A stretch of DNA of 31,113 bases from a virus: positions 1 to 31,113 of IMG/VR virus record IMGVR_UViG_3300042696_000086, one strand, 5' to 3'. Shown one piece after another: positions 1-6,611 of this stretch. The position numbers and the translations under genes are program-made. Below the pieces are notes generated by a model. The model had not been told where the DNA came from. It worked only from the letters and a program-made list of their open reading frames with translations, and made no database searches. The first letter of the stretch is position 1; each line of letters begins with the position of its first letter.

Positions 1-217
1 CGCAGTAGAAGCCGATGGTCAACATCGGGTAGCCGTCGGCGGACGTGTGCTCCGTGACGACCTTCCACACCGCGGTGTCGGTGCACGGGGGGCGGCCGTC
101 TTGGGTGCGGCGGTAGTTGGTGGTGCAGTCGGCCCAGTCGCTGTAGTCGGGGGCCATCCAGCCGGTGGGGCGGTGGGAAACGTGGATCAGGGGGGCGTTG
201 TGGGTGATGTCGGTCAT
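1..217 (-). CDS. Hypothetical phage protein, 3' end outside window
   Basis: This leftward gene starts with ATG at 217-215, with an AGAGG ribosome binding site just upstream, and runs off the left edge after about 72 codons. The visible part begins MTDITHNAPLIHVSHRP and is rich in Trp, Tyr, Thr and Asp. It has two spaced cysteines and no hydrophobic segment. I do not recognise a family. It is the first gene after the repeat-rich gap that follows the primase-ATPase, so it is either the start of a new leftward transcript or the distal continuation of the early operon. The coding call rests on the RBS, GC-rich third positions and an uninterrupted frame. Confidence 0.7.
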   Translation of the reverse strand, partial: MTDITHNAPLIHVSHRPTGWMAPDYSDWADCTTNYRRTQDGRPPCTDTAVWKVVTEHTSADGYPMLTIGFYC

Positions 218-455
218 TGGGGCCTCTTTCGGCAGTAGATGCATGTGCATGGAGGTGGACAGGTGGACAAAAGGTGGACGTGTCCACCCCCCCCTGTCTC
301 GCGTAGCGCGTGAGTGAGAGTAAATGTCCGTTTTGTATGTGTTTATGAGGGTGAATTGAGGGCCGTTTTTCTCGCGACAGGGGGTGGTGGACAAATGTCC
401 ACCTGTCCACCTCGGCCGAAGGTGGACAGATGTCCACCCCCCTTGTCCACCTCGA
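218..455. repeat. Iteron cluster of DnaA-box-like repeats, possible replication origin
   Basis: This 238-base gap holds ten copies of the octamer TGTCCACC or its complement GGTGGACA. One of the ten is the variant CGTCCACC. The heptamer cores are at 255-261, 263-269, 274-280, 281-287, 387-393, 396-402, 404-410, 422-428, 431-437 and 444-450. Three pairs form inverted repeats with a 2-base spacer (274-287, 387-402, 422-437). The copies flank a stretch at about 315-370 that is clearly AT-richer than the surroundings. The Streptomyces DnaA box is TTGTCCACA; three copies here read TTGTCCACC, matching at 8 of 9 positions. Iterons, an AT-rich stretch and an adjacent primase gene suggest an origin. 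An operator array for a phage repressor is the alternative. Confidence 0.6.
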
Positions 456-3083
456 TTAGTCCGCTTTGACACAGATCCGGTCCCCCTCCTCGAAGACCCA
501 GTCCCGCGCCACCGCGAGCGCCACCGCCTTCTCCACAACCGGCCGGTCCCGGGACGCCAGAGCCTTCTTCAACCCGCCGTAGGAGATCCCCCCGACCTGC
601 GAGGCGTGCCGGACCACAAGCCGGGCCACACGCTCCAGCGCGAGATCCGCACCCTTCTTCGCCACGTGCGAGCGCAGCTCCAACTCGACCTTCGCGTCGG
701 TCTTCCGCTGCTGCTCCAGAGCGGCCTCACGCTCCGCCCGGCGCACCAGGGAGTCACGCACCGCGCACGAGGCCTTCCACACGACCTCGGCCAACTCCCA
801 GTCCTCGACGCTCACGTTGAGCCGGCCGCCGTCGAGGAGCGCGAACAGCGCGGCGAGCTTGACCTTCATCAAGTTGGCGTGGCCGTCGAGCTCGTGGACT
901 TCGAGTTCGCCGCGGCCGCGGGCGACGCGCTCGCGCCACAGCATCTGCTTGATGGACACGGGGAAGTCGATGTCGATCGGGCCGTCGGGGCGGATCTGCC
1001 CGGGGTGGGGGTCGATGGGGCCGGGCCACGGCGGCGGGTCCTCGGGGATGGTGGGGTCGTCCGCCCAGCCCCAGAAGAATCGCTGCGGGGTGCCGGTGTG
1101 CGCGTCGGCCAACAGGACGGTGGCGATGGAGGGCTGGAAGCCGGCGAGGAGGCCGAGGCTGTAGGAGCCGGGCGCGATGTACCGGGTGCGTTCCTCGGAG
1201 GCGTTGGTCTGGCCGAGGGCCTCGCCGATGGCGGCGCGGCGGAGGGTTTCGCCGAGGATGCTGCCGGAGCGTTCGCCGAGCTTGGCCATGGTCTGGCCCT
1301 CGTCGACGTAGAAGAACGCGTTGTGGCGGACCTGCTTGCGGACCTTGGCCATCACGGGGTCGCCCTTGTAGGGGCCCTTGGCGTGGAGTTCGCCGGTCGG
1401 CTCGTCGACGGAGCCCATGAAGGTTTCGGCGATGCCTTCGCCGGAGCCGATGGGCAGGCCGTCGCGGAAGTCGTCGTCCGCGGGGTGCATGAGGTCGCGG
1501 ACGCAGGAGGCGCTGATGGACTTGCCGGCGCCGGAGGTTCCGACCATCGCGGCGAAGATGTTGAGGCTGGCTCGGCCGCCGATGCCGGTGGTGGCGCGGA
1601 TGTGGTGGGAGACCATGCCGGACAGGCGGGCGAGTGTGGAGTAGAGGACGGTGTCGCCGGAGCAGCCTTGGGAGTGTGCGGCCTGGCGGATGTGCTGGAA
1701 GACGGGTCGGGCGTTCCAGAACGTGTCGGGCAGGAGGCCGGGCCGGGCGCCGGTGGGCGTCTCGGTGTCGGTGTCGTCGTTCTCGGGGGGTTCGGTGGGC
1801 CAGTACTCGTCGTCGGCCGTGGTGTCGCGGGGTGCGGCGGGCGGCCGGCAGGTCTGCTGGATCCGTGTGAGGACCGGCATGGGGAGGGCGCGTGCAGCTG
1901 GTGCGGCGTCTTGGCCGAACGCGGCGCGCAGCACGTCGAGGGTGGCTTCGCGTTCGTCGCCTGCGTAGTGGAGGTGGGCCCACAGGGTGGGCACGGTGAG
2001 TTTCTTGCCCGCGGGCTGCTGGCCCACGGGGAGGCCGGAGCGCTCGCTCCAGTTGACGGCGACGTGGTCGTCGCAAACGAGGCTGTAGTCGCTGTCGGGT
2101 GAGCCTTCGGCGCCGGTGGGGCGCAGCCACTTCTCCCGTCCGTCCGCCGCGGTGCCGCGGTAGGTCCAGCCCTGGGGTTCGAGGATGTCGCTGAAGGTGA
2201 GGTGCGCGGCGAGGATGTCAAAGACGCTGCTGCCGGACGCCGAGCGGGGGAAGCCGCTCGCGCTCCGGGCAGGGCGTGGCGCTGGCGCGGTGCGGCCGGT
2301 GCGCTCGTCCTGCCGGGCGCGCTTCTCCGTAGCGGCCTTCTCCAGGATGCGGCGGGCCTCGGGCTCCAGGCGGGCGATGGTCTCGCGCATCACGGCGAGG
2401 TCGATGAGCTGGCCGGTGCCGGGGTAGCTGCTGCTCGCGCGGGGCAGGTCGTTCTTGCGGTTGACGGTGCCGGGGATCCGCATGAGCCGGTCGAGGTTGC
2501 CGACCTGGGTGTCCCAGGTGCAGCCGTACTGGTAGGCGGCGGCGCCGAGGATGGCTTGCAGGGCGGACGTCATCTGCTCGACGGCGTCGCGGTTGTCGTC
2601 GGTGATGAGCACCGGCTCGGTGAGGGTCCACACGGGGTTGCAGCCGCCGCCGGTGTCGACCCAGCCGGACGGCTCGGGGAGTCCGGAGGAGGTGACGATG
2701 TCGCGGACGTGGTCGGCGTCGACGGGGTGGGGCATTTCGTCGGGGCCGGGCTTGTGCCCGATCTGCCCGTAGTCGCCGTCGGCCCACAGCCAGGTGAGTG
2801 CGTGTGCGAGGTCTTTGCCGCCGCGGCCCTTGGTGGGGTGTTCGCGCAGGGTGGTGACCTGTGCGTAGATGCCCTTGGGGCGGCGGGTGTCGAGTTCGGC
2901 GACGTAGCGTGCGGCGGCGGCGATGCCGATCTCGTCGGTGGTGAAGCGTCGTCCGGCCCAGCGGTCTGCGTCGGAGCAGATGCTGATGAGGCCGGGGGCG
3001 TCTTGGTAATGGTACGCGAGTGACGCTCTGACGAGGTCGAGGTCTGCGGCCACTTCCGTGTGCGCGCTGGGTGCGGTTGTCAC
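456..3083 (-). CDS. Primase-ATPase/helicase fusion (AEP-like primase plus DUF3987-like ATPase)
   Basis: This is the largest gene of the early operon (875 aa) and probably the replication initiator that primes and unwinds phage DNA. The N-terminal part looks like an archaeo-eukaryotic-type primase: an acidic W-A-D-G-D-Y motif near residue 101 and an R-I-P-G-T-V-N-R-K motif near 202, which resembles the third motif of that fold. The C-terminal part has a Walker A GTSGAGKS near 515 and a Walker B-like FFYVDEG near 590, as in DUF3987-type phage and plasmid ATPases. A charged, Pro/Thr/Asp-rich linker separates them. I chose the GTG at 3083 because it overlaps the upstream stop as GTGA; an in-frame ATG at 3131 would overlap the previous gene more deeply. 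The downstream neighbour is the iteron region, which fits a replication role. Confidence 0.85.
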   Translation of the reverse strand: MTTAPSAHTEVAADLDLVRASLAYHYQDAPGLISICSDADRWAGRRFTTDEIGIAAAARYVAELDTRRPKGIYAQVTTLREHPTKGRGGKDLAHALTWLWADGDYGQIGHKPGPDEMPHPVDADHVRDIVTSSGLPEPSGWVDTGGGCNPVWTLTEPVLITDDNRDAVEQMTSALQAILGAAAYQYGCTWDTQVGNLDRLMRIPGTVNRKNDLPRASSSYPGTGQLIDLAVMRETIARLEPEARRILEKAATEKRARQDERTGRTAPAPRPARSASGFPRSASGSSVFDILAAHLTFSDILEPQGWTYRGTAADGREKWLRPTGAEGSPDSDYSLVCDDHVAVNWSERSGLPVGQQPAGKKLTVPTLWAHLHYAGDEREATLDVLRAAFGQDAAPAARALPMPVLTRIQQTCRPPAAPRDTTADDEYWPTEPPENDDTDTETPTGARPGLLPDTFWNARPVFQHIRQAAHSQGCSGDTVLYSTLARLSGMVSHHIRATTGIGGRASLNIFAAMVGTSGAGKSISASCVRDLMHPADDDFRDGLPIGSGEGIAETFMGSVDEPTGELHAKGPYKGDPVMAKVRKQVRHNAFFYVDEGQTMAKLGERSGSILGETLRRAAIGEALGQTNASEERTRYIAPGSYSLGLLAGFQPSIATVLLADAHTGTPQRFFWGWADDPTIPEDPPPWPGPIDPHPGQIRPDGPIDIDFPVSIKQMLWRERVARGRGELEVHELDGHANLMKVKLAALFALLDGGRLNVSVEDWELAEVVWKASCAVRDSLVRRAEREAALEQQRKTDAKVELELRSHVAKKGADLALERVARLVVRHASQVGGISYGGLKKALASRDRPVVEKAVALAVARDWVFEEGDRICVKAD

Positions 3084-3397
3084 TGGTGCACCGCCGGGAA
3101 GTAGTAGGCGCCGTTGTGGGCGCCGATGCATCGGGAGTTGCGAGGGCAGAGCCGGGGTTCGCCGAGGTGGCCGGCGGGGTGGATGTGCTGGTGCTCGCAG
3201 TACGGGCAGCAGGTGATGACGAGGTAGAGCAGGGGTCGGCCCTCGGGGTCGTGGATGTCTGCGTCGTGGGCGGCGATGAGCCGTGCAGGTGCGGGCCGGA
3301 GGCCGTAGACGGATTCGGGGCGTTCGGTGGTGTGGGGTGCCGGCGGTGTGGGTGCGGCGGGTTCGTCGTCGAAGAGGGTGGGGGCCGTGGTGTTCAT
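3080..3397 (-). CDS. Small Cys/His-rich protein, possible zinc ribbon
   Basis: This 105-aa protein starts with ATG at 3397, overlapping the upstream stop as ATGA. An earlier in-frame start at 3475 would run deep into the upstream gene and is less likely. The first 40 residues are Pro/Thr-rich and probably disordered. The C-terminal half has C-C-P-Y-C-E-H-Q-H-I-H and a later L-C-P-x-x-S-R-C, so up to five cysteines and several histidines could form a zinc site. It is translationally coupled to the primase by a GTGA junction and may be an accessory replication factor, but that is inference from position only. No named family recognised. Confidence 0.75.
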   Translation of the reverse strand: MNTTAPTLFDDEPAAPTPPAPHTTERPESVYGLRPAPARLIAAHDADIHDPEGRPLLYLVITCCPYCEHQHIHPAGHLGEPRLCPRNSRCIGAHNGAYYFPAVHQ

Positions 3398-3681
3398 CGG
3401 TCGCCCTCCTTCAGGACGGTGTCGAGTTGGGCGAGGACTCCGCGGATCCACCAGCGGGCTCGGGCGCGTTTGCATGCGGGGCTGGGCTGCTGGGCGAGGT
3501 CGATGCGGATGTTGTCGAGGACCAGCTCGAACCAGGCGATGGCGGCCTGGAGGGCGGCGTACTGCTCGCCGTGTTCCTGTTCGGCCTGCCGTTCGGCGTG
3601 GTCCCGCAGGAGCGCGTCGAGGTCGACGGGCTCATCTACGGGGTGTTCGCCGGGGCGCCGGTGCGGCTGGTTCTCGGGCAC
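3394..3681 (-). CDS. Hypothetical protein, first gene of the primase transcript
   Basis: This 95-aa protein starts with GTG at 3681 with a clear AAGGAG about nine bases upstream. It is mostly helical in character: an acidic, Gln/Glu-rich middle (residues 20-60) followed by an Arg/Trp-rich end (R-A-R-A-R-W-W-I-R). It contains one cysteine and no membrane segment. The gap upstream holds the divergent promoter region shared with the Phd-type antitoxin, so this gene is probably the first cistron of a leftward transcript that continues into the primase. Function unknown. Confidence 0.75.
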   Translation of the reverse strand: MPENQPHRRPGEHPVDEPVDLDALLRDHAERQAEQEHGEQYAALQAAIAWFELVLDNIRIDLAQQPSPACKRARARWWIRGVLAQLDTVLKEGDR

Positions 3682-3783
3682 TTGGTGGTGCTCCTTGCGT
3701 CAAGGTGCGGGCGGGCAGCGCGATTTAGCAGGTCAGAGCGCTATGAGCCGGTTTCTCCACCTGCCTCACATCCTACCAACAAT

Positions 3784-3827
3784 GTGTACACTAGAGTACG
3801 CAGGTGTACCTCAGCTACTCTTTGCGT
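3784..3827 (+). promoter_or_regulatory. Promoter and operator of the Phd/GIY-YIG module
   Basis: The palindrome GTGTACAC lies at 3784-3791 and a second copy, GTGTACC, at 3804-3810, about 20 bases apart. A -10-like TACTCT (3816-3821) ends six bases before the ATG at 3828, and no Shine-Dalgarno is visible, so the transcript is probably leaderless. E. coli YefM, a Phd-family antitoxin, binds palindromes with a TGTACA core. The same core in front of this gene suggests autoregulation. The arrangement recurs at 20977-21034. Confidence 0.6.
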
Positions 3828-4028
3828 ATGCCTGCGAACACAAGCGCTGAGATCGGCATCCGCGAACTGCGGGCCGCCCTGTCCGACGTCGTGAACGAGA
3901 CCGCCGTCTACGGCCGGATCACCTACGTGACCAGCCGTGGCCGACGTGTGGCCGCGATCGTTCCCGTGCCGGACGCGGAAGCCATCGAGGCGAAGAAGCA
4001 GCCGGAGGGCGACGACTCCCCGGCCTGA
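3828..4028 (+). CDS. Phd/YefM-family antitoxin-like DNA-binding protein
   Basis: This 66-aa rightward protein matches the Phd/YefM pattern. A short beta/helix start with I-R-E-L-R-A-A-L-S-D-V-V is followed by Y-G-R-I-T-Y-V-T-S-R-G-R-R-V-A-A-I-V-P, the hallmark strand-turn-strand. A hydrophilic tail (E-A-K-K-Q-P-E-G-D-D) could be the toxin-neutralising or C-terminal regulatory part. The family binds its own promoter as dimers and often neutralises a co-transcribed toxin. I chose ATG 3828 because it sits at leaderless distance from TACTCT; a GTG at 3804 would translate through the operator. The next gene, 15 bases on, encodes a GIY-YIG nuclease. The pair sits as a rightward island inside a leftward operon, which suggests independent acquisition. 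Confidence 0.85.
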   Translation: MPANTSAEIGIRELRAALSDVVNETAVYGRITYVTSRGRRVAAIVPVPDAEAIEAKKQPEGDDSPA

Positions 4029-4043
4029 CCGAGGAGCGCGCCC

Positions 4044-4496
4044 ATGTGGCTCGAAGGCCACCGAACTGCCCTGTACCGCTTCTTCGATGCGGACGGGGCG
4101 CTTCTCTATGTCGGCATCACCGCCGACGTCGGCCAGCGTTGGGCTGCACACGAGCGCGATAAGCCGTGGTGGCCCGATGTGGTGACGAAGACCATCGAGT
4201 GGCATGCCACTCGGCCTGCCGCACTGGCCGCTGAACTGGCGGCCATCAAGGCCGAGGCGCCGCGCTACAACGTGGCGGGCTCGCCATGGGCGCCTGGCCC
4301 GCGCGAGCTTGAGCCGCACGAGCTGAACACCGGGCAGGCCAAGGACGTGCTTCGTGGTGTTGAGCGGGGTGCGCAGGTAGACGAGCCCCTGTTCATCGTG
4401 GATCAGTCGAAGGCCCGGCGCTGCGTGGCTGTGCTCGTCTCCGCAGAGTGGTACGCAGAGGTCCAGGCGGTACGAGCCGCGCTCGGCGAATCCTGA
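4044..4496 (+). CDS. GIY-YIG nuclease with C-terminal Phd-like domain
   Basis: This 150-aa protein starts with ATG at 4044 after GAGGAG. Residues 8-78 fit a GIY-YIG nuclease: L-Y-R-F, then L-L-Y-V-G-I-T (21-27), the catalytic-type Arg32 in G-Q-R-W-A-A-H, a W/R-rich strand, the metal-binding-type Glu64 in A-A-E-L-A-A-I-K, and the closing P-R-Y-N (73-76). Residues 93-148 have the length and pattern of a second Phd/YefM fold: L-N-T-G-Q-A-K-D-V-L, a central strand L-F-I-V-D, and C-V-A-V-L-V-S-A-E-W-Y. Following a Phd antitoxin, it could be a nuclease toxin or a restriction-like effector carrying its own antitoxin-like dimerisation domain. The nuclease assignment is strong; the Phd-like tail is a pattern match by eye. 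Confidence 0.8.
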   Translation: MWLEGHRTALYRFFDADGALLYVGITADVGQRWAAHERDKPWWPDVVTKTIEWHATRPAALAAELAAIKAEAPRYNVAGSPWAPGPRELEPHELNTGQAKDVLRGVERGAQVDEPLFIVDQSKARRCVAVLVSAEWYAEVQAVRAALGES

Positions 4497-4501
4497 CGTC
4501 T

Positions 4502-4822
4502 TCACCACATCGCTCCTTCCGGCCTGCGGCCGAACTCACTGATCTCTGGCGGGCATCGGTGCTCGATGACCGCGCCGTGATTGCACGGCCGCCCGTTTCG
4601 GCACCGCCACCGCAGCTCCACGTCGCCACTTCGCAGCTGGACCAGGCACCACACGAGCCGGTTCGGTTCCCGCAGCGCGAGCGCCTCCGTCAGGGGCAGG
4701 GGCTCGGCGTCTGCGGTCACCTTCAACGCGGCTCGGTGGCCGACCTCTTGGCGCAGCACGGCAGCGCCGCATCGGTCACATGACCGGCGCGACGCTCCCT
4801 GGGTGCTGCGGTGTCCGGACAT
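4502..4822 (-). CDS. Cys-rich hypothetical protein, possible zinc binder
   Basis: This 106-aa leftward protein starts with ATG at 4822, five bases after the stop of the preceding gene, with GAGG upstream. It has C-D-R-C near the N-terminus and W-R-C-R-N-G-R-P-C-N-H with a later E-H-R-C-P, which is enough for one or two zinc sites. The middle is acidic and Leu-rich (A-L-A-L-R-E-P-N-R-L-V). It converges on the GIY-YIG gene with only five bases between the stop codons and no obvious bidirectional terminator, so transcripts from the two strands may collide or overlap here. Function unknown. Confidence 0.75.
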   Translation of the reverse strand: MSGHRSTQGASRRSCDRCGAAVLRQEVGHRAALKVTADAEPLPLTEALALREPNRLVWCLVQLRSGDVELRWRCRNGRPCNHGAVIEHRCPPEISEFGRRPEGAMW

Positions 4823-4827
4823 GGCGG

Positions 4828-5151
4828 TCAGGCGACCTCGTCGTCGTGCTGCTCGAAGAGGGTTCCGCCGGAGGTGCGGCGGTCGTACATCTCGCGCTGG
4901 ACGCCGCGGAGCCGGCCGCGGGTGATCTCGTCGGCGGCGACTTCGATCGAGGTGACGCGGATCTTGACGGTGGGGTTCTTGTCCTCGTCGGGGCCGGGTT
5001 CGGTGCGCTCGACGTGGCCGAACTCGACGACGGCCATCCATCGGCCGGCGCGCTGCTTGAACATCTCGGTGGCGAAGGGTTCGAGGGCTTCGGCGACGTC
5101 GGTGAGAACCTTGCTGTCGAACTTGACGTCGGCGTCGATGTGGAGTGTCAC
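4828..5151 (-). CDS. Hypothetical early protein
   Basis: This 107-aa protein starts with GTG at 5151 preceded by GAAAGG; an upstream in-frame start at 5205 would read through a hairpin and is unlikely. It begins V-T-L-H-I-D-A-D-V-K-F-D and is acidic with alternating beta-like segments (R-W-M-A-V-V-E-F-G-H and T-V-K-I-R-V-T-S-I-E-V). A basic helical end follows (R-G-R-L-R-G-V-Q-R-E-M-Y-D-R-R). No cysteine cluster or membrane segment is present. The gene follows a strong hairpin at 5196-5234. Its function is not recognisable from the sequence. Confidence 0.75.
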   Translation of the reverse strand: MTLHIDADVKFDSKVLTDVAEALEPFATEMFKQRAGRWMAVVEFGHVERTEPGPDEDKNPTVKIRVTSIEVAADEITRGRLRGVQREMYDRRTSGGTLFEQHDDEVA

Positions 5152-5195
5152 GGTGTGCCTTTCTGGGTTGGTGGTGCTGGTGGGGTTTTGGTGGG

Positions 5196-5234
5196 CCGGG
5201 CCCACCCCGTTGGGGGAAGTAGGGGTGGGCCCGG
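5196..5234 (-). terminator. Intercistronic GC-rich hairpin
   Basis: A perfect 13-bp stem, CCGGGCCCACCCC (5196-5208) with GGGGTGGGCCCGG (5222-5234), closes a 13-base loop. It lies in the 137-base gap between two early genes, about 45 bases before the next start. No T-tract follows on the leftward strand, so it may be a partial terminator, a pause or an RNA-processing/stability element. Confidence 0.6.
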
Positions 5235-5288
5235 TGGCGGCCGCAGTGCCGGGGGGTGCACTGTCAGGCCGGCCGCCGATTCAGGTGG

Positions 5289-5726
5289 TCACAGGTGCGC
5301 TTCGATGGCCTGGCCGATGCCCTGCACCAGCGCGGTGCGCATGTCCTCGGGCATGCCGGGCTCGAACGCGAAGTGGATACGGGCGATGGGTTTGTCGTCA
5401 GCGCCGAGGCTGATGACGTGGTCGTCGCTGGGTTCGAGGCCGTCGGCGCCGAGGTCGATGGCCCACCGGGAGACGTCGGCCGCTTTACCGAGGAGATCGT
5501 CGATGGCGCGCTGCGCTTCCCCGTAGGCCTCGTAGCTGGCGCCTGCACCCTGCGGTACGAGCAACTCGTGCCACGTGAGTCCGGTGTCGCCGTCCTCGGT
5601 GGACGCGACGATGGAGTCCTCCATCTGCTCGCCGATGCCCATGAAGTCGGGGTCCGTCGTGGCGGTGTAGTGCTGGGCTGCGGCTTCGGTGCGGAGGTCG
5701 TCGTCGGTGTACGGGCGGTCGGTCAT
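5289..5726 (-). CDS. Hypothetical acidic protein
   Basis: This 145-aa protein starts with ATG at 5726, eight bases after a strong AAGGAG. It begins MTDRPYTDDDLRTEAAAQHY and is strongly acidic, with D/E runs, few basic residues and no cysteine. The C-terminal third has the alternating pattern H-V-I-S-L-G-A-D-D-K-P-I-A-R-I-H-F-A-F and a final helix (A-L-V-Q-G-I-G-Q-A-I-E-A-H-L). Similar short acidic proteins with this opening occur in Streptomyces phage early regions, but I know of no function. It lies between two hairpins and has its own good RBS, so it may be translated independently of the rest of the operon. Confidence 0.8.
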   Translation of the reverse strand: MTDRPYTDDDLRTEAAAQHYTATTDPDFMGIGEQMEDSIVASTEDGDTGLTWHELLVPQGAGASYEAYGEAQRAIDDLLGKAADVSRWAIDLGADGLEPSDDHVISLGADDKPIARIHFAFEPGMPEDMRTALVQGIGQAIEAHL

Positions 5727-5747
5727 CGTGTTCTCCTTGGGGTTGGT

Positions 5748-5774
5748 GCCCCGCCGGATTCCGCCCGGCGGGGC
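5748..5774 (-). terminator. Intercistronic GC-rich hairpin upstream of an RBS
   Basis: A perfect 10-bp stem, GCCCCGCCGG (5748-5757) with CCGGCGGGGC (5765-5774), has a 7-base loop. On the leftward transcript it lies after the stop at 5791 and just upstream of the AAGGAG of the next gene. It lacks a T-tract, so attenuation or mRNA processing is as likely as termination. Confidence 0.6.
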
Positions 5775-5790
5775 GCTTGTCGTCGGGCGG

Positions 5791-6075
5791 TCAGGTGGTC
5801 TTCTGCACCGCGGCCTGCGCGGCCCGGTACGCCTGCGGATTCGCACGCCGCTTCCCCGAGGCGACCGCACGCGCGTCATGCACCCGCGAGTCGTTGATCG
5901 GGGACGGCGTGGTCCACGCGCCGGCCGGATAGCCCGGGCCGGGCACCGGCTTGTCCCGGCCGGCGAGCGCCCACGGGGAGTGGGCGTCGCACTTCCATCC
6001 GGTGACGTAGAAGCGGAGTTCGCCGTCGTGGGCGCCGAGGGTGGCGTCGCAGGGCTGCGGGGTTCGGCTGCTCAT
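5791..6075 (-). CDS. Hypothetical protein coupled to the WhiB/HNH fusion
   Basis: This 94-aa protein starts with ATG at 6075, overlapping the upstream stop as ATGA. It begins M-S-S-R-T-P-Q-P-C-D-A-T-L and has a second cysteine in W-K-C-D-A-H. A Pro/Gly-rich middle follows, then a basic, Ala-rich end (S-G-K-R-R-A-N-P-Q-A-Y-R-A-A-Q-A-A-V). It has no membrane segment. The two Cys and one or two His could bind a metal, but the spacing is not a known ribbon. Function unknown. Confidence 0.75.
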   Translation of the reverse strand: MSSRTPQPCDATLGAHDGELRFYVTGWKCDAHSPWALAGRDKPVPGPGYPAGAWTTPSPINDSRVHDARAVASGKRRANPQAYRAAQAAVQKTT

Positions 6076-6611
6076 GCCGCGGCCTGCTTTTCGGCCTGCT
6101 TCTCGGCGAGCTCCCGCATCCACCGATCCGTCAGACACCCCTGCGCGACACAGCCCTCAACGCCACACGACCGCTTCACATGACCGATCGGATCCACCCC
6201 GTAGAACGCCACCCACGCGATCCGGTGCACCGTGTACGGAGTGCCGCGCACGTTGATCCACTGACGGTCGTCCGTCCACACCATGTGGCCACCCTCAGCG
6301 GGTTCGACGTGCTGCCGGTACAGGTTCCGCAGCAGCACCGCGGTGGTCTCCAGCGCCTCGACGACCGCGCCGGCGACCTTCCCGTCCGCCTTACGCAGGT
6401 ATGCGTTGCGCTGCCGCGGCGTGGTGCCCGCGCGGATGCTCCACTCATCGCCCTCGACGTAGGCCGCGGTCAGGCAGGCGGTGCGCACCAGGCACGTGTT
6501 GCAGATGCCGCGGGCCTCTTGCACGGCCTTCGGTTCGCGTTCTCCGGCGTAGAACAGGTCGCCGTCCTTGCCGGCGCAGGCGGCCTTGCGGCGCCAGTTG
6601 TTGGGGTTCAT
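6072..6611 (-). CDS. WhiB-like iron-sulfur regulator fused to an HNH-like domain
   Basis: This 179-aa protein starts with ATG at 6611. Residues 5-75 form a WhiB-like domain with Cys12, Cys37, Cys40 and Cys46 in the family's C-x(n)-CxxC-x5-C arrangement, which holds a 4Fe-4S cluster. The usual G-[VI]-x-G-G turn is replaced by S-I-R-A-G-T-T, followed by a basic stretch. WhiB-like proteins bind the primary sigma factor and tune transcription; phage members such as that of mycobacteriophage TM4 affect host septation and superinfection. Residues 108-162 resemble HNH-type domains: V-W-T, H-R-I-A-W near 129, then C-G-V-E-G-C-V-A-Q-G-C. The expected catalytic histidines are not all clear, so this part may be a binding module only. 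ATGA overlaps join it to neighbours on both sides. Confidence 0.8.
   Translation of the reverse strand: MNPNNWRRKAACAGKDGDLFYAGEREPKAVQEARGICNTCLVRTACLTAAYVEGDEWSIRAGTTPRQRNAYLRKADGKVAGAVVEALETTAVLLRNLYRQHVEPAEGGHMVWTDDRQWINVRGTPYTVHRIAWVAFYGVDPIGHVKRSCGVEGCVAQGCLTDRWMRELAEKQAEKQAAA

Noticed and set aside
384-2102. Long open frame on the + strand opposite the primase gene
   Set aside because: It is antisense to a well-supported gene with clear motifs. Its translation is low-complexity with no domain, as expected for the complement of GC-rich codons.
754-2130. Long Arg/Pro-rich frame on the - strand inside the primase
   Set aside because: It is an alternative-frame shadow: Arg/Pro/His-dominated composition, no RBS, no motif.
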